Notes: generated from the sequence alone by a model not told the origin. Shown: positions 1 through 7,572, counted from the stretch's first letter. The stretch is DNA of 28,160 bases from an uncultured bacterium (GCA_937890835.1 CALADF010000026.1:1-28160); one strand, 5' to 3'. Numbers and translations: made by a program.

Positions 1-192
1 TTTTCGGCGACGCGAGGGGCGGAGATCCGCTCGGACGCGCCGGCTTAGCGGTTCGAGTGATTCTGCAAGCAACCGCAGGAGGGGTTCGCGTCACGTGCCG
101 CGTGATAGGGCGGCCTCGTGGGGCAGGCGGGGCGGCGATCTCGCGGGGGCGGTTCGCTCTCGGCAGCGCACCGGGGAATGCTCCGCATAAAA

Positions 193-233
193 CAAGCTCG
201 CCCGATGCTACAGGGATGCACCGGGCGAGCTTG
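193..233. terminator. 12-bp perfect hairpin, possible bidirectional terminator
   Basis: Positions 193-204 pair perfectly with 222-233 around a 17-nt loop. On the minus strand the stem is followed by a T-rich run (TGTTTTATG). On the plus strand only a weak T-rich stretch follows. The gene it would end lies outside the window or has not been identified. Confidence 0.45.
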
Positions 234-252
234 CTGTGTTTCAGACCGTGAT

Positions 253-298
253 CAATATAAGACATAGACCAATATAAGTCAATCACTAATTGGATTAG
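253..298. repeat. Short AT-rich direct repeat and palindrome
   Basis: CAATATAAG occurs at 253-261 and again at 270-278, a 17-bp period. It is followed by the perfect palindrome CTAAT-TGG-ATTAG at 286-298. The stretch is far more AT-rich than its surroundings and could be a promoter or operator region for the structured plus-strand RNA just downstream. No regulator can be assigned. Confidence 0.3.
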
Positions 299-304
299 AT
301 GGAA

Positions 305-413
305 AGCTGTTGGAGGTTTACGGCCGGTGCTCAGCCGGACCGGCGGAAGCCGGCGGACTATTGAGCCGAGGCGAAGAAAGCCCGCTAATACGAGCGGGCT
401 TCGTCGTTTTTTT
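305..413 (+). ncRNA. Possible small structured RNA ending in a Rho-independent terminator
   Basis: The interval has no convincing plus-strand ORF but folds well. GCTCA at 329-333 pairs with TGAGC at 362-366, and GCCGG at 334-338 pairs with CCGGC at 350-354. It ends in the terminator at 378-413. Its 3' end is antisense to the 3' half of the minus-strand small peptide gene at 385-490, the arrangement seen in type I toxin/antitoxin pairs with converging 3' ends. It is not a known RNA family that I can recognise, and the 5' end is a guess. Confidence 0.3.
378..413 (+). terminator. Rho-independent terminator
   Basis: A 9-bp perfect stem (378-386 with 393-401, 6-nt loop AATACG) is followed by seven T at 407-413. 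On the minus strand the same hairpin is followed by CTTTCTTC, so it might also end the small minus-strand gene that overlaps it. Confidence 0.75.
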
Positions 414-490
414 GCGCGCTCGGAGCGCGTCAACTCGATCACCGCTATTACAACTAGACAGAACGTCAATAGTTCCATCCATGTAACCAT
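385..490 (-). pseudogene. Small hydrophobic toxin-like peptide, frame disturbed at an A7 tract
   Basis: A strong Shine-Dalgarno AGGAGG (505-500 on the minus strand) lies 9 nt before an ATG at 490. Translation begins MVTWMELLTFCLVVIAVIEL and continues TRSERAK: one short hydrophobic helix followed by charged residues. This is the plan of the roughly 30-residue 'putative holin-like toxin'/type I toxin peptides; the family link is from memory of that pattern. The literal frame runs with no stop codon to the window edge. If the A7 tract (plus-strand T7 at 407-413) had six A, the frame would continue KNDEARSY and stop at TAG (387-385) inside the terminator loop, giving 34 residues. I therefore read this as a short gene with a one-base homopolymer expansion, or a sequencing error. 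It is below usual ORF size limits. Confidence 0.45.
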
Positions 491-550
491 ATATGCATAC
501 CTCCTAAGGTTTAAGAGGTAGCCTATGACCGCTCGCGTTCATTAACTTAC

Positions 551-587
551 TTGGTGAATTGCCAAGCATCAATAGGTGAATCACCAA
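551..587. promoter_or_regulatory. Twin palindromic operator-like sites
   Basis: TTGGTGAATTGCCAA (551-565) is an imperfect palindrome. TAGGTGAATCACCAA (573-587) contains the perfect palindrome GGTGA-A-TCACC at 575-585. Their centres lie 22 bp apart, about two helical turns, and both fit a consensus like TTGGTGAATCACCAA. On the minus strand TTGATG followed 17 bp later by TAAGTT could be a weak promoter overlapping the sites and directed at the small peptide gene. A dimeric repressor binding here is an inference; no regulator gene is adjacent. Confidence 0.4.
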
Positions 588-610
588 ACAGGGAATCGCT
601 ATCGAGCCGT

Positions 611-661
611 CTCCCATTTCTTGGACCGAAAGTAAAGTTTCGGAAATGGGAGGTTTTCTTT
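611..661 (+). terminator. Bulged hairpin with T-rich tail
   Basis: CTCCCATTT (611-619) pairs with AAATGGGAG (644-652). An inner stem CCGAAA (626-631) pairs with TTTCGG (638-643). A T-rich tail GTTTTCTTTT follows. It would end a plus-strand transcript coming from the 500-610 region, for which no gene is visible. Nothing else is seen between 662 and 758. Confidence 0.5.
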
Positions 662-758
662 TGACGAGGAGGCGCTCTGCGGAAGCACGCAGTTCGTATG
701 CGACGGCGTCACGTGTAAAGATGCCGGGTGAAGCGCTGCTGCAGACCCCTGAACAGGA

Positions 759-790
759 AACAGCCCCCGCTGGAGGGTGCGGAGGCTGTT
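759..790 (-). terminator. Probable terminator of the membrane protein gene at 860-1783
   Basis: A 12-bp stem with one G-U pair (759-770 with 779-790, 8-nt loop) lies about 70 nt after the stop codon of the minus-strand gene. On the minus strand it is followed by TTTCCTGTTC, a weak T tract. Confidence 0.5.
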
Positions 791-859
791 CGGAGGGGCG
801 GGGTTTCGCGGTTTCGCCGTGTCTGCGAAGAGGCAGCGACGTGCGGGCGGAAGAGCGCT

Positions 860-1783
860 TTACGCTTCGCTCGTCTTCGTCTCGGCAGCGGGCAGTGCCA
901 CCGGGTCGCCGTACTCGTCGATGGTGCCGTTGGCGCGACCTTCGAGGTACTTCTCACGCGCGGCGCCGCGGCGGAACGTGACGTCTGCCTTGCCCATGTG
1001 CAGCTGGTAGCAGTACCAGAACACGAACGGCAGGCCGATGAGGCCGTTGATGCAGCCCCACCAGAACATGACGTCGGGGTTGAACCATGCTTCGCTGTTC
1101 ATGATGGTGGGGAACAGGGCGGGGAAGCAGCTGCGCAGCAGCAGATGCGCGCCGAGCGTGTAGATTCGGCCGGTGATGTAGAGCTCGGGACGGCGTTTGA
1201 TGATGGGGTAGAGCTCGGCTGCCGCCAAGATGCAGCAGGTGCTGGCAAAGAACGCATGGCCCTCGGCGTACACGAAGCAGGCGTTCCAGGTGGTGTAGAG
1301 GAAGTTCCACATGGGCACGGTGTAGGAGAGGATCTCGCCGTGGCTGGAGGTGTCGTACTTCCAATACTTGTCGCCGAACGGCATGGTGATGCACAAGATG
1401 AGGCCTGCCATGGCGTTCATCACGTTGCCCATCTCGAAGTCGCGCAGCGTGGCCTCGGCGATGTTGCAGAACACGATGCCGTAGAGCACCCAGCGCACCC
1501 AGCGTTGGCGCATGAGCCGCCAGAACGGGGTGTCTTTGTTCTCGACGGCGGCGATGCGGCCGATCCCCGCGAAGATGAGCGGCAGGATGACTGAGAGGTT
1601 CTTCGCCCAACGGAACCAGTCGTCGCCGGGAATGTTCAAAATCCACAGCGGCACGGTGATGAGCGAGATGACCCACACCCACATGGAGGTGCGGTAGTGC
1701 GTGCGCATGAACTCGGTGAGCAGCATGAGCAGCACGGTGTAGATGACCATCGAGATCGGCGTGATCCAGAACGGCACGGTCAT
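860..1783 (-). CDS. Polytopic membrane protein, DUF5692-like, function unknown
   Basis: A 307-residue protein with about eight hydrophobic helices, rich in Trp and aromatic residues (VWVISLITVPLWIL, WWGCINGLIGLPFVFWYCY), and a charged C-terminal tail of about 50 residues. I associate it with the DUF5692 family of actinobacterial/firmicute membrane proteins, but from overall look only. The longer reading start at 1879 was rejected. The ATG at 1783 has a purine-rich site (GGAAAGGGGA) in front, and the protein begins there with a hydrophobic segment, whereas the extra 32 residues are low-complexity Ser/Thr/Arg. It stands alone, transcribed away from the DUF1847 gene. No catalytic motif is evident and no substrate can be inferred. 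Confidence 0.75.
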   Translation of the reverse strand: MTVPFWITPISMVIYTVLLMLLTEFMRTHYRTSMWVWVISLITVPLWILNIPGDDWFRWAKNLSVILPLIFAGIGRIAAVENKDTPFWRLMRQRWVRWVLYGIVFCNIAEATLRDFEMGNVMNAMAGLILCITMPFGDKYWKYDTSSHGEILSYTVPMWNFLYTTWNACFVYAEGHAFFASTCCILAAAELYPIIKRRPELYITGRIYTLGAHLLLRSCFPALFPTIMNSEAWFNPDVMFWWGCINGLIGLPFVFWYCYQLHMGKADVTFRRGAAREKYLEGRANGTIDEYGDPVALPAAETKTSEA

Positions 1784-2012
1784 GGCGGTCCCCTTTCCTT
1801 GAAGACGAGTGCTCGGGGCGCTTGGTTCCCCTGTTCTGCTTGTTTTGCCCGACGAATCGGCAAGCGGCGCCAGGAACACGACAAACGCGCTATCGCGCTA
1901 AGTTGGCGTGAGTGTAGCATCCTCATGACCTGGAAGTCTTTACGGAATAGCCTTGTATGTAAGATTATTTTACGGATGCGAAAGAGGTGTGTTCGATGTG
2001 CCGAGGAGTATC

Positions 2013-2834
2013 ATGGTCGAAAGGGGAGAAGACCTGGTGAGGCGGCTAAGCGGCGGGTTCGCCGCTGAAGAGAGGGCGGGTATGAGCGGAGAAGACCAGC
2101 GGACGGGCAATGCGGGTGACGCGCCCCTCGACGTGTTCGGGGGTCCGTCGTGCGTCGATTGCGGGCTTTCGGGCTGCGCCGACGGCTCGGGGCGCTACCC
2201 GTCGTTTTGCGAGACGGCGAAGATCTCGGCCGATCAGCACGACGAGATCGCGAACCGTTACCGCGACCCCGAGGTGTTTCGCGTCATGAAGGTGGCTTCC
2301 GACGCATCGCGCCTGGCCTTCTCCGAAGGATGGTGCCGCGTCGAGGAGACCATGTACTACGCGCGTCAGATGGGCGCGCGCCGCATCGGCATCGCCTCGT
2401 GCTCGGGGGTCATCGCCGAGGCGCGCGTGCTCGCGAAGGTCTTGCACGCCAACGGCTTTCAGGTGTACGGAATCGCCTGCAAGGTGGGGGCGATTCGTCG
2501 ATCCGAGTTCGGCATCGAGGAAAGCTGCTGCGATTTCGGGGCGGTGTCGTGCGATTCGCTGTATCAGGCTCAGCTGCTCAACGAGGCGCGCTGCGATCTG
2601 AACATCGTCATGGGTTTGTGCGTCGGCCATGACATATTGTTCCAACGCGCCGTTGAAGCCCCGTGCACCACGCTGGTGGTGAAGGACCGCGCGCTGTGCC
2701 ACAACCCCGTTGCGGCGCTGCACGCGGTGGGATCTTCCTCGCCGTACAACCGCATGATGCGCGGCACGCTGGGGTGGAACGACGAAGGCTCGAACGAGGA
2801 CGGGGCCGGCCGGTCGGGCTCGCGTTACTGCTAG
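2013..2834 (+). CDS. DUF1847 domain protein, putative metal-binding
   Basis: A 273-residue soluble protein. The N-terminal part carries a Cys cluster (C47, C50, C55, C66 from this start: CVDCGLSGC ... FC), as in DUF1847 proteins where it is thought to bind metal. Further on are typical family segments: GIASCSGVIAEARVLAKVL, CKVGA, DLNIVMGLCVGHDILF and TTLVVKDRALCHNPVAAL. The biochemical role of the family is unknown; it is common in anaerobes. Start choice: the ATG at 2013 has GAGGAG 4 nt upstream (short spacing). An ATG at 2082 with a G-rich leader would still keep the whole domain, while the ATG at 1953 has no ribosome site. The last ~15 residues are low-complexity. It lies just upstream of the sugar kinase gene and is probably co-transcribed. 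Confidence 0.8.
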   Translation: MVERGEDLVRRLSGGFAAEERAGMSGEDQRTGNAGDAPLDVFGGPSCVDCGLSGCADGSGRYPSFCETAKISADQHDEIANRYRDPEVFRVMKVASDASRLAFSEGWCRVEETMYYARQMGARRIGIASCSGVIAEARVLAKVLHANGFQVYGIACKVGAIRRSEFGIEESCCDFGAVSCDSLYQAQLLNEARCDLNIVMGLCVGHDILFQRAVEAPCTTLVVKDRALCHNPVAALHAVGSSSPYNRMMRGTLGWNDEGSNEDGAGRSGSRYC

Positions 2835-2881
2835 GCTTAAGGGAGACGCCGCCGAAGACGCGTCTTCGGCAGGTGATATGC

Positions 2882-3847
2882 ATGTCAAACGAAAGGGAAG
2901 TCATGAGCGATAGGGTAGCTGGAAAGACGGAGACGCGCGTGCCGCGCGGCGTGCTCTGCGTTGGAGCCATCATGGTCGATGCCATCTGCCGCATTCCCCG
3001 CCTTCCCGAACGCGGCGAGGGCGTGGTGTGCTCCGAGCGCGTCATGCGGCTAGGGGGCTGCGCGTTCAATTCGGGCAACGTCGTTCGACAGCTCGGCGTC
3101 CCGTGCTTTCTTCTGGCGCCCGTGGGGCGCGGCGTCCATGCCGACTTCGTGCGAAGTGAGCTTGCGGCGTTGGGGCTTGCGGCGCTCGAGGTGGAGACGC
3201 AGCTCGATTGCGGCGTGTGCACGTGCCTGGTCGAACCCGATGGGGAGCGCACGATGATCACCGCTCCCGGCATCGAGCGGGAGTTTTCGCCCGCATGGTT
3301 CGAGGATGTGGATACGGAAGGCTTCGGCGCGCTTTTAGCCTCGGGGTATGAGATCGAGGGAGCGGGCGGGGACGCCATCATCGGTTTCGCCGAGTCGCGC
3401 CCCGAGCTCGAGTTCTACTACGCGCCCGGTCCGCGCATCATGGGCGTTGACGCCGGCAAGCACGAGCGCATCAACGCGTTGCGTCCGGTGTGGCATCTGA
3501 ACGACCTCGAGGCGCTTCAATACACGGGTGCCGAATCGATAGACGCCGCCGGGGAGGCGATCGCCCGCGCTTGCGGCAACGCCTGCGTCATCACCTGCGG
3601 CGATGCCGGGGCGAGGGCGTATCTGGTCGACGGCTCGCGCGCGTTTGCGCCCTCCGTCCCCGTCGAGGTGGGCGATACCGTCGGCGCGGGGGATGCGCAT
3701 CTCGGCGCGCTCGCTGCAGCGCGCGCCGCAGGCCGGCCGTGGGAGGAGTCGCTTGCGATCGCCAACGCGGCTGCTGCGGTGGTGTGCTCGGTGGTCGGCG
3801 GAACGGCATCCGATGAGGCGTTCGTCGCTTCGGGGGTCCGTCTGTAG
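2882..3847 (+). CDS. PfkB-family carbohydrate kinase
   Basis: A 321-residue ribokinase-like (PfkB) protein that would phosphorylate a sugar or nucleoside with ATP. Visible family features are the N-terminal GxIMVDxIxRxPRLPERGEGV strand/loop, the RLGGCAFNSGNVVRQLG segment (PfkB signature 1 region) and the C-terminal GDTVGAGDAHLGALAA motif, with the anion-hole GAGD and catalytic Asp. Length is normal for the family. Substrate cannot be read from sequence. Start: ATG 2882 (after AGGTGAT) or ATG 2903 (after GGGAAG) are both possible; the extension to 2663 is an overlap with the previous gene and is rejected. The gap to the DUF1847 gene is 47 nt, so an operon is likely. The gene is followed by a GC-rich repeat region without an obvious terminator. 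Confidence 0.85.
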   Translation: MSNEREVMSDRVAGKTETRVPRGVLCVGAIMVDAICRIPRLPERGEGVVCSERVMRLGGCAFNSGNVVRQLGVPCFLLAPVGRGVHADFVRSELAALGLAALEVETQLDCGVCTCLVEPDGERTMITAPGIEREFSPAWFEDVDTEGFGALLASGYEIEGAGGDAIIGFAESRPELEFYYAPGPRIMGVDAGKHERINALRPVWHLNDLEALQYTGAESIDAAGEAIARACGNACVITCGDAGARAYLVDGSRAFAPSVPVEVGDTVGAGDAHLGALAAARAAGRPWEESLAIANAAAAVVCSVVGGTASDEAFVASGVRL

Positions 3848-3939
3848 GGAAAGCTCCCAATCCGTCTGCGCATCGCGGCGTCGCGGCGTCGGCTTGTCCG
3901 CGCTCCGTTGCGGATGCCCGCGTCTGCCTCGCCGGGCCC

Positions 3940-4058
3940 CCGCCGCCCCGCGCTGCGAGTCCGCTCGCGCCGCCCGCACCCGCCCGCTCGCGCCGCCGGC
4001 CCACCGCCGCCCCGCGCTGCGAGTCCGCTCGCGCCGCCGGCCCACCGCCGCCCCGCGC
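3940..4058. repeat. GC-rich overlapping direct repeats
   Basis: Within the 394-nt gap before htpG, a 35-bp unit at 3940-3974 recurs exactly at 4004-4038 (64-bp shift). A second 34-bp unit at 3984-4017 recurs exactly at 4025-4058 (41-bp shift). The units interlock, so the region looks like an expanded mosaic tandem array. The only ORFs here are Arg/Ala/Pro or Arg/Gly low-complexity translations of the repeats and are not genes. Confidence 0.7.
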
Positions 4059-4138
4059 CGTGGCTTCTCTTGCGCCGCCCGTCCGCTGCTCCGCGTGCTC
4101 CTTCTTTCTGAAGGTAATCGGAGAAAATCTGATAACGC

Positions 4139-4166
4139 TTGACATAGATTTCTTGCGGAATAGAAT
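4139..4166 (+). promoter_or_regulatory. Sigma-70-type promoter of htpG
   Basis: TTGACA (4139-4144, perfect -35) and TAGAAT (4161-4166, -10) are separated by 16 bp, and the CIRCE-like operator starts 6 bp downstream. Confidence 0.8.
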
Positions 4167-4172
4167 CTCTAA

Positions 4173-4199
4173 CTAGCACTCGAAGGTTCTGACTGCTAA
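4173..4199 (+). promoter_or_regulatory. CIRCE operator (HrcA binding site) before htpG
   Basis: CTAGCACTC (4173-4181), a 9-nt spacer, then GACTGCTAA (4191-4199). The CIRCE consensus is TTAGCACTC-N9-GAGTGCTAA, so each arm differs at one base and the spacer is exactly right. Position over the presumed transcription start fits repression by HrcA. hrcA itself is not in the window. Confidence 0.85.
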
Positions 4200-4241
4200 T
4201 GCCGCTGGAACCACGTAACATGAAAGAAGGAACGCACCGCT

Positions 4242-6200
4242 ATGAGAAAGTTCAAGACAGAGAGCAAGAAGCTGCTCGACCTCATGATCAACTCTATCTA
4301 CACCAATCGCGAGATCTTTCTGCGCGAGCTCGTCTCCAACGCGTCCGACGCGGTCGACAAGCTCTATTTCCGCAGCCTGACCGATGAGGGATTGCAGGTT
4401 AACCGCGCGGATCTGGCCATCACCGTCTCGTTCGATTCCAACGCGCGCACGGTCACGGTGTCCGATAACGGCATCGGCATGAGCAAAGACGACCTCGACC
4501 GCAACCTGGGCACCATCGCGCACTCCGATTCCTTCGAGTTCAAGGCGGAGAACGCCGAGGACAAGACCGCTGACGTCGATATCATCGGCCAGTTCGGCGT
4601 GGGCTTCTACTCCGCCTTCATGGTGGGCAAGAAGGTGCGCGTCGTTTCGCGTGCATTCGGCTCCGACGAGGCCTGGGCGTGGGAATCCGACGGCATCGAG
4701 GGTTACACCATTGAGGAGGCCGAGCGTGCCGAGCACGGCACCGACGTCATCGTGTACCTGAAGGACAACACTGACGACGAGAACTACGACCACTACGCAA
4801 CCGAGTACGGCCTGACCGACCTCATCAAGCGCTACAGCAATTACGTGCGCTACCCCATCCAGATGGAGGTCGTGAAGTCGCGCATGAAGCCGCGCCCCGA
4901 GGACGCGCCCGAGGATTACAAGCCCGAGTTCGAGAACTACACTGAAGTCGACACCATCAACTCGATGATTCCCATCTGGAAGCGCAAGAAGACCGATGTG
5001 ACGGACGAGGAGTACAACGAGTTCTACAAGTCCGACTTCCATGATTTCGAGGATCCCGCGCGTACCATTTCGCTGCACGCCGAGGGCGCGCTGACCTACG
5101 ACGCGCTGCTGTTCGTCCCGGGTCATGCGCCCTACGACATGTACTCGAAGGATTACAAGAAGGGCCTGGCGCTGTACAGCTCGGGCGTGCTCATCATGGA
5201 GAAGTGCGAGGAACTCGTTCCCGATTACTTCAACTTCGTGCGCGGCGTGGTGGACTCCGCCGACCTCACGCTCAACATCTCCCGCGAGACGCTGCAGCAC
5301 AACGGCCAGCTGAAAGCCATTGCGCGACGCATCGAGAAGAAGATCAAGTCCGACCTCGCCAGCATGCGCGATGACGACCGCGAGGCGTACGAGAAGTTCT
5401 TCGGCGAGTTCGGCCGCGCGATGAAATTCGGCGTGTACTCCACGTACGGGATGGCGAAAGACGTGCTCGCCGACCTTTTGCTGTTCTATTCGGCGAAGCA
5501 GAAGAAGATGATCACGCTCGACGAGTACTTGGCGGATGCGCCCGCGGATTCCGATGCGATTTACTTCGCCACGGGCGATTCGATCGAGCGCATGGCCCAG
5601 ATGCCCATCGTCACCACTGTCTTGGCGAAGGGTCACGACGTGCTTTTGTGCAACGAGAACGTCGACGAGTTCTGCATGATGGCGCTGGGCAGCTATAGCA
5701 ACGACAGCGTGGTGTCGCTCGGCGATGACGGCGAGTCCACGCCGAAGACCTTCACCCTGAAAAACGTCGGCGGCGACGATTTGGGCCTGACCAGCGAGGA
5801 GGAGAAGAAGGAGGCCGAGGAGGCCACCACCGAGAACTCCGATCTGTTCGAGATCATGAAGGAGGCGCTCGGCGAGAAGGTGGAGAAGGTGGTCGTGTCG
5901 ACGCGTTTGACCGACGCTCCCGCCGTGCTGACCACCGAAGGCGCGGTGTCTCTGAAGATGGCGCAGATGTTCAACGCGCAGGCCACGGCGAGCGAGGAGC
6001 GCCCTGAGATCCACGTGGTGCTCGAGCTCAACGACAAGCATCCGGTGTTCGGCGTGCTGAAGGCCGCTCATGCCGCAGGCGACGACGACAAGGTGAAGAG
6101 CTACGCGGGCATTCTCTACGATCAGGCCATGCTGATGGAGGGTCTGCCGATTGACGACCCCATCGCGTTCGCTCAGGCGGTTACCGCTCTGATGAAGTAA
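4242..6200 (+). CDS. htpG: Chaperone protein HtpG (Hsp90)
   Basis: A 652-residue cytosolic ATP-dependent Hsp90 chaperone, full length (E. coli HtpG is about 624). The N-terminal GHKL ATPase shows the classic blocks: LLDLMINSIYTNREIFLREL, SNASDAVDKL, DNGIGM and GQFGVGFYSAFMV. The middle domain follows, with NISRETLQ and a client/catalytic-loop region. The C-terminal dimerisation domain has an acidic linker near residues 510-540 (SEEEKKEAEEATTE). The ATG at 4242 has AAGAAGG about 10 nt upstream. It is monocistronic, with its own promoter, a CIRCE-like operator and a strong terminator, so heat-shock control by HrcA is expected. Confidence 0.97.
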   Translation: MRKFKTESKKLLDLMINSIYTNREIFLRELVSNASDAVDKLYFRSLTDEGLQVNRADLAITVSFDSNARTVTVSDNGIGMSKDDLDRNLGTIAHSDSFEFKAENAEDKTADVDIIGQFGVGFYSAFMVGKKVRVVSRAFGSDEAWAWESDGIEGYTIEEAERAEHGTDVIVYLKDNTDDENYDHYATEYGLTDLIKRYSNYVRYPIQMEVVKSRMKPRPEDAPEDYKPEFENYTEVDTINSMIPIWKRKKTDVTDEEYNEFYKSDFHDFEDPARTISLHAEGALTYDALLFVPGHAPYDMYSKDYKKGLALYSSGVLIMEKCEELVPDYFNFVRGVVDSADLTLNISRETLQHNGQLKAIARRIEKKIKSDLASMRDDDREAYEKFFGEFGRAMKFGVYSTYGMAKDVLADLLLFYSAKQKKMITLDEYLADAPADSDAIYFATGDSIERMAQMPIVTTVLAKGHDVLLCNENVDEFCMMALGSYSNDSVVSLGDDGESTPKTFTLKNVGGDDLGLTSEEEKKEAEEATTENSDLFEIMKEALGEKVEKVVVSTRLTDAPAVLTTEGAVSLKMAQMFNAQATASEERPEIHVVLELNDKHPVFGVLKAAHAAGDDDKVKSYAGILYDQAMLMEGLPIDDPIAFAQAVTALMK

Positions 6201-6230
6201 CGCTCGCGCAGCTTGCGAGCTGTGCAACCC

Positions 6231-6264
6231 GAGGGAGGCGGTTTTCGCCTCCCTCCACTTTTTT
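6231..6264 (+). terminator. Rho-independent terminator of htpG
   Basis: A 10-bp perfect stem GAGGGAGGCG (6231-6240) / CGCCTCCCTC (6246-6255) with loop GTTTT, followed by six T at 6259-6264. Confidence 0.9.
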
Positions 6265-6380
6265 CTTCTCGACTTCGTTAGTTCTCCCGCCGCCTCTCAT
6301 CGTCCCAACTCGGTTGAGGCCTTGTCCGCGATGCGTCCCCTGTGGCGGCGGCTCCGACGGCATGGTCCCTTTGCAGCATA

Positions 6381-6520
6381 TGGTCAAGATCGGGCGATAT
6401 GAGCCTTCCCCCCCCCGGGCGGGCGCGTTTCTGGTCAAGATTCGGCGATATGAGCTGCCGGCCGGCCCTTTTGAGGGGGCGGATGGGCGAAAATCGCCCA
6501 TATCGCACCTCTTGAGACCA
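6381..6520. repeat. Intergenic repeat family, two direct and one degenerate inverted copy
   Basis: A 24-bp unit starting TGGTCAAGAT and ending GCGATATGAGC lies at 6381-6404 and 6432-6455 with two mismatches. A degenerate inverted copy (TATCGCACCTCTTGAGACCA) lies at 6501-6520, directly after the perfect hairpin ATGGGCGA-AAA-TCGCCCAT at 6483-6501. Another CTTGAGACCA follows near 6560. The block fills the gap between the converging htpG and activase genes. No ORF is credible here. Confidence 0.6.
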
Positions 6521-6570
6521 CGGCAAGGCTCATAACGCGGCTTTTCGACCGGATGCGCTTGAGACCACCG

Positions 6571-7572
6571 CTACTTGCGCTTCGTGCGCACCTCGCCTTT
6601 CTCGCAGCGGTTGCCCCAGGCGTCGATCAGCTCGTTGTCGCGATGCACGCAGATGATTTCGCAGTGGTTGGCGCATTTGCTGCATTCCACCTCGCGCGTG
6701 ACGAAGTGGAAATCGAGCGCCGCCTCGAAGTCGAACGCGCCTGATGCGAACGGACCGCTCTCCGCATTGCGCACCGGGCCCGCGTCTGCTGCGAGCAGCG
6801 CGGCGCCGAACGCGCCCATGAGATGTCCATCGGGGTCGACCGCCACCTCCATGCCGAGCTGCTCTTCGAAGGCGTGCACCACGCCGACGTTCTTGCTGAC
6901 GCCGCCCTGGAAAACCACGGGCGCGGCGATCTTTTTCCCCTTGCCCACGTTGTTGAGGTAGTTCGACGCCACTGCGTTGCACAGCCCCGCGATGATGTCC
7001 TCGCGGGCGTAGCCCACCTGGATCTTGTGCACCAGGTCGGATTCGGCGAATACGGTGCAGCGCGCGGCGATGTTAGCGGGCTTTTTGGAAGTGAGCGCGA
7101 TCTCGCCGAACTCCTCCACCTCGACGCCGAGGCGATGCGCCTGGCTGGAGAGGAACGAGCCCGTGCCCGCGGCGCACAGCGTGTTCATCGCGTAGTCGAC
7201 CGCGATGCCATCGTCGACGCAGATGATCTTGGAGTCCTGTCCGCCGATCTCGAGGATGGTCCTCACGTCGGGGTGCAGAAACGTCGTGCCCACGGCGTGC
7301 GCGGTGATCTCGTTTTTCACGACCGTTGCGCCGATCATCGCGCCGACGAGGCGTCGTGCGCTTCCGGTGGTGCCGGCGCCGACGATCTTCATCTTGTCGG
7401 TGTCGATTTGGCTGCGAAGCTCCGCGATGACGTTCTTCGCACCTTGTGCCGGGTTCCCCTCGGTCCACAGATACGAGCGCGCCACGATGCGCATCTCGTC
7501 GTCGATGATGACGCCTTTGGTTGAAATGGATCCGATGTCGATTCCCAGATAGCAGCTGATCGGTTCCGTCAT
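6571..7572 (-). CDS. 2-hydroxyacyl-CoA dehydratase activase-like protein (BcrAD/BadF/HgdC type)
   Basis: A 333-residue ASKHA-fold ATPase. It carries the phosphate-1 motif GIDIGSISTKGVII (near residues 10-23), GAGTTGSAR, the IGGQDSK loop, and the two cysteines of the inter-subunit [4Fe-4S] cluster of HgdC-type activases (C133 in LCAAGTGSF, C172 in ARCTVFAESDL). Such activases use ATP to push one electron into a dehydratase or related enzyme. Unlike plain HgdC it has a C-terminal extension with a Cys cluster (C297, C300, C304, C308, C323), as in the larger multi-domain activases. Start: ATG 7572 overlaps the stop of the upstream gene (ATGA); the extension to 7722 lies inside that gene. It is the last gene of a coupled three-gene operon. 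Substrate unknown. Confidence 0.85.
   Translation of the reverse strand: MTEPISCYLGIDIGSISTKGVIIDDEMRIVARSYLWTEGNPAQGAKNVIAELRSQIDTDKMKIVGAGTTGSARRLVGAMIGATVVKNEITAHAVGTTFLHPDVRTILEIGGQDSKIICVDDGIAVDYAMNTLCAAGTGSFLSSQAHRLGVEVEEFGEIALTSKKPANIAARCTVFAESDLVHKIQVGYAREDIIAGLCNAVASNYLNNVGKGKKIAAPVVFQGGVSKNVGVVHAFEEQLGMEVAVDPDGHLMGAFGAALLAADAGPVRNAESGPFASGAFDFEAALDFHFVTREVECSKCANHCEIICVHRDNELIDAWGNRCEKGEVRTKRK

Noticed and set aside
3900..4220. Arg/Ala/Gly-rich repeat proteins read from the GC-rich repeats
   Set aside because: Several frames on both strands are open only because of base composition; there is no ribosome site, and the htpG promoter lies inside them.
4173..6227. 684-residue minus-strand ORF opposite htpG
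   Set aside because: It is an antisense shadow of HtpG with low-complexity His/Val/Leu content, and it would begin inside the terminator side of htpG.
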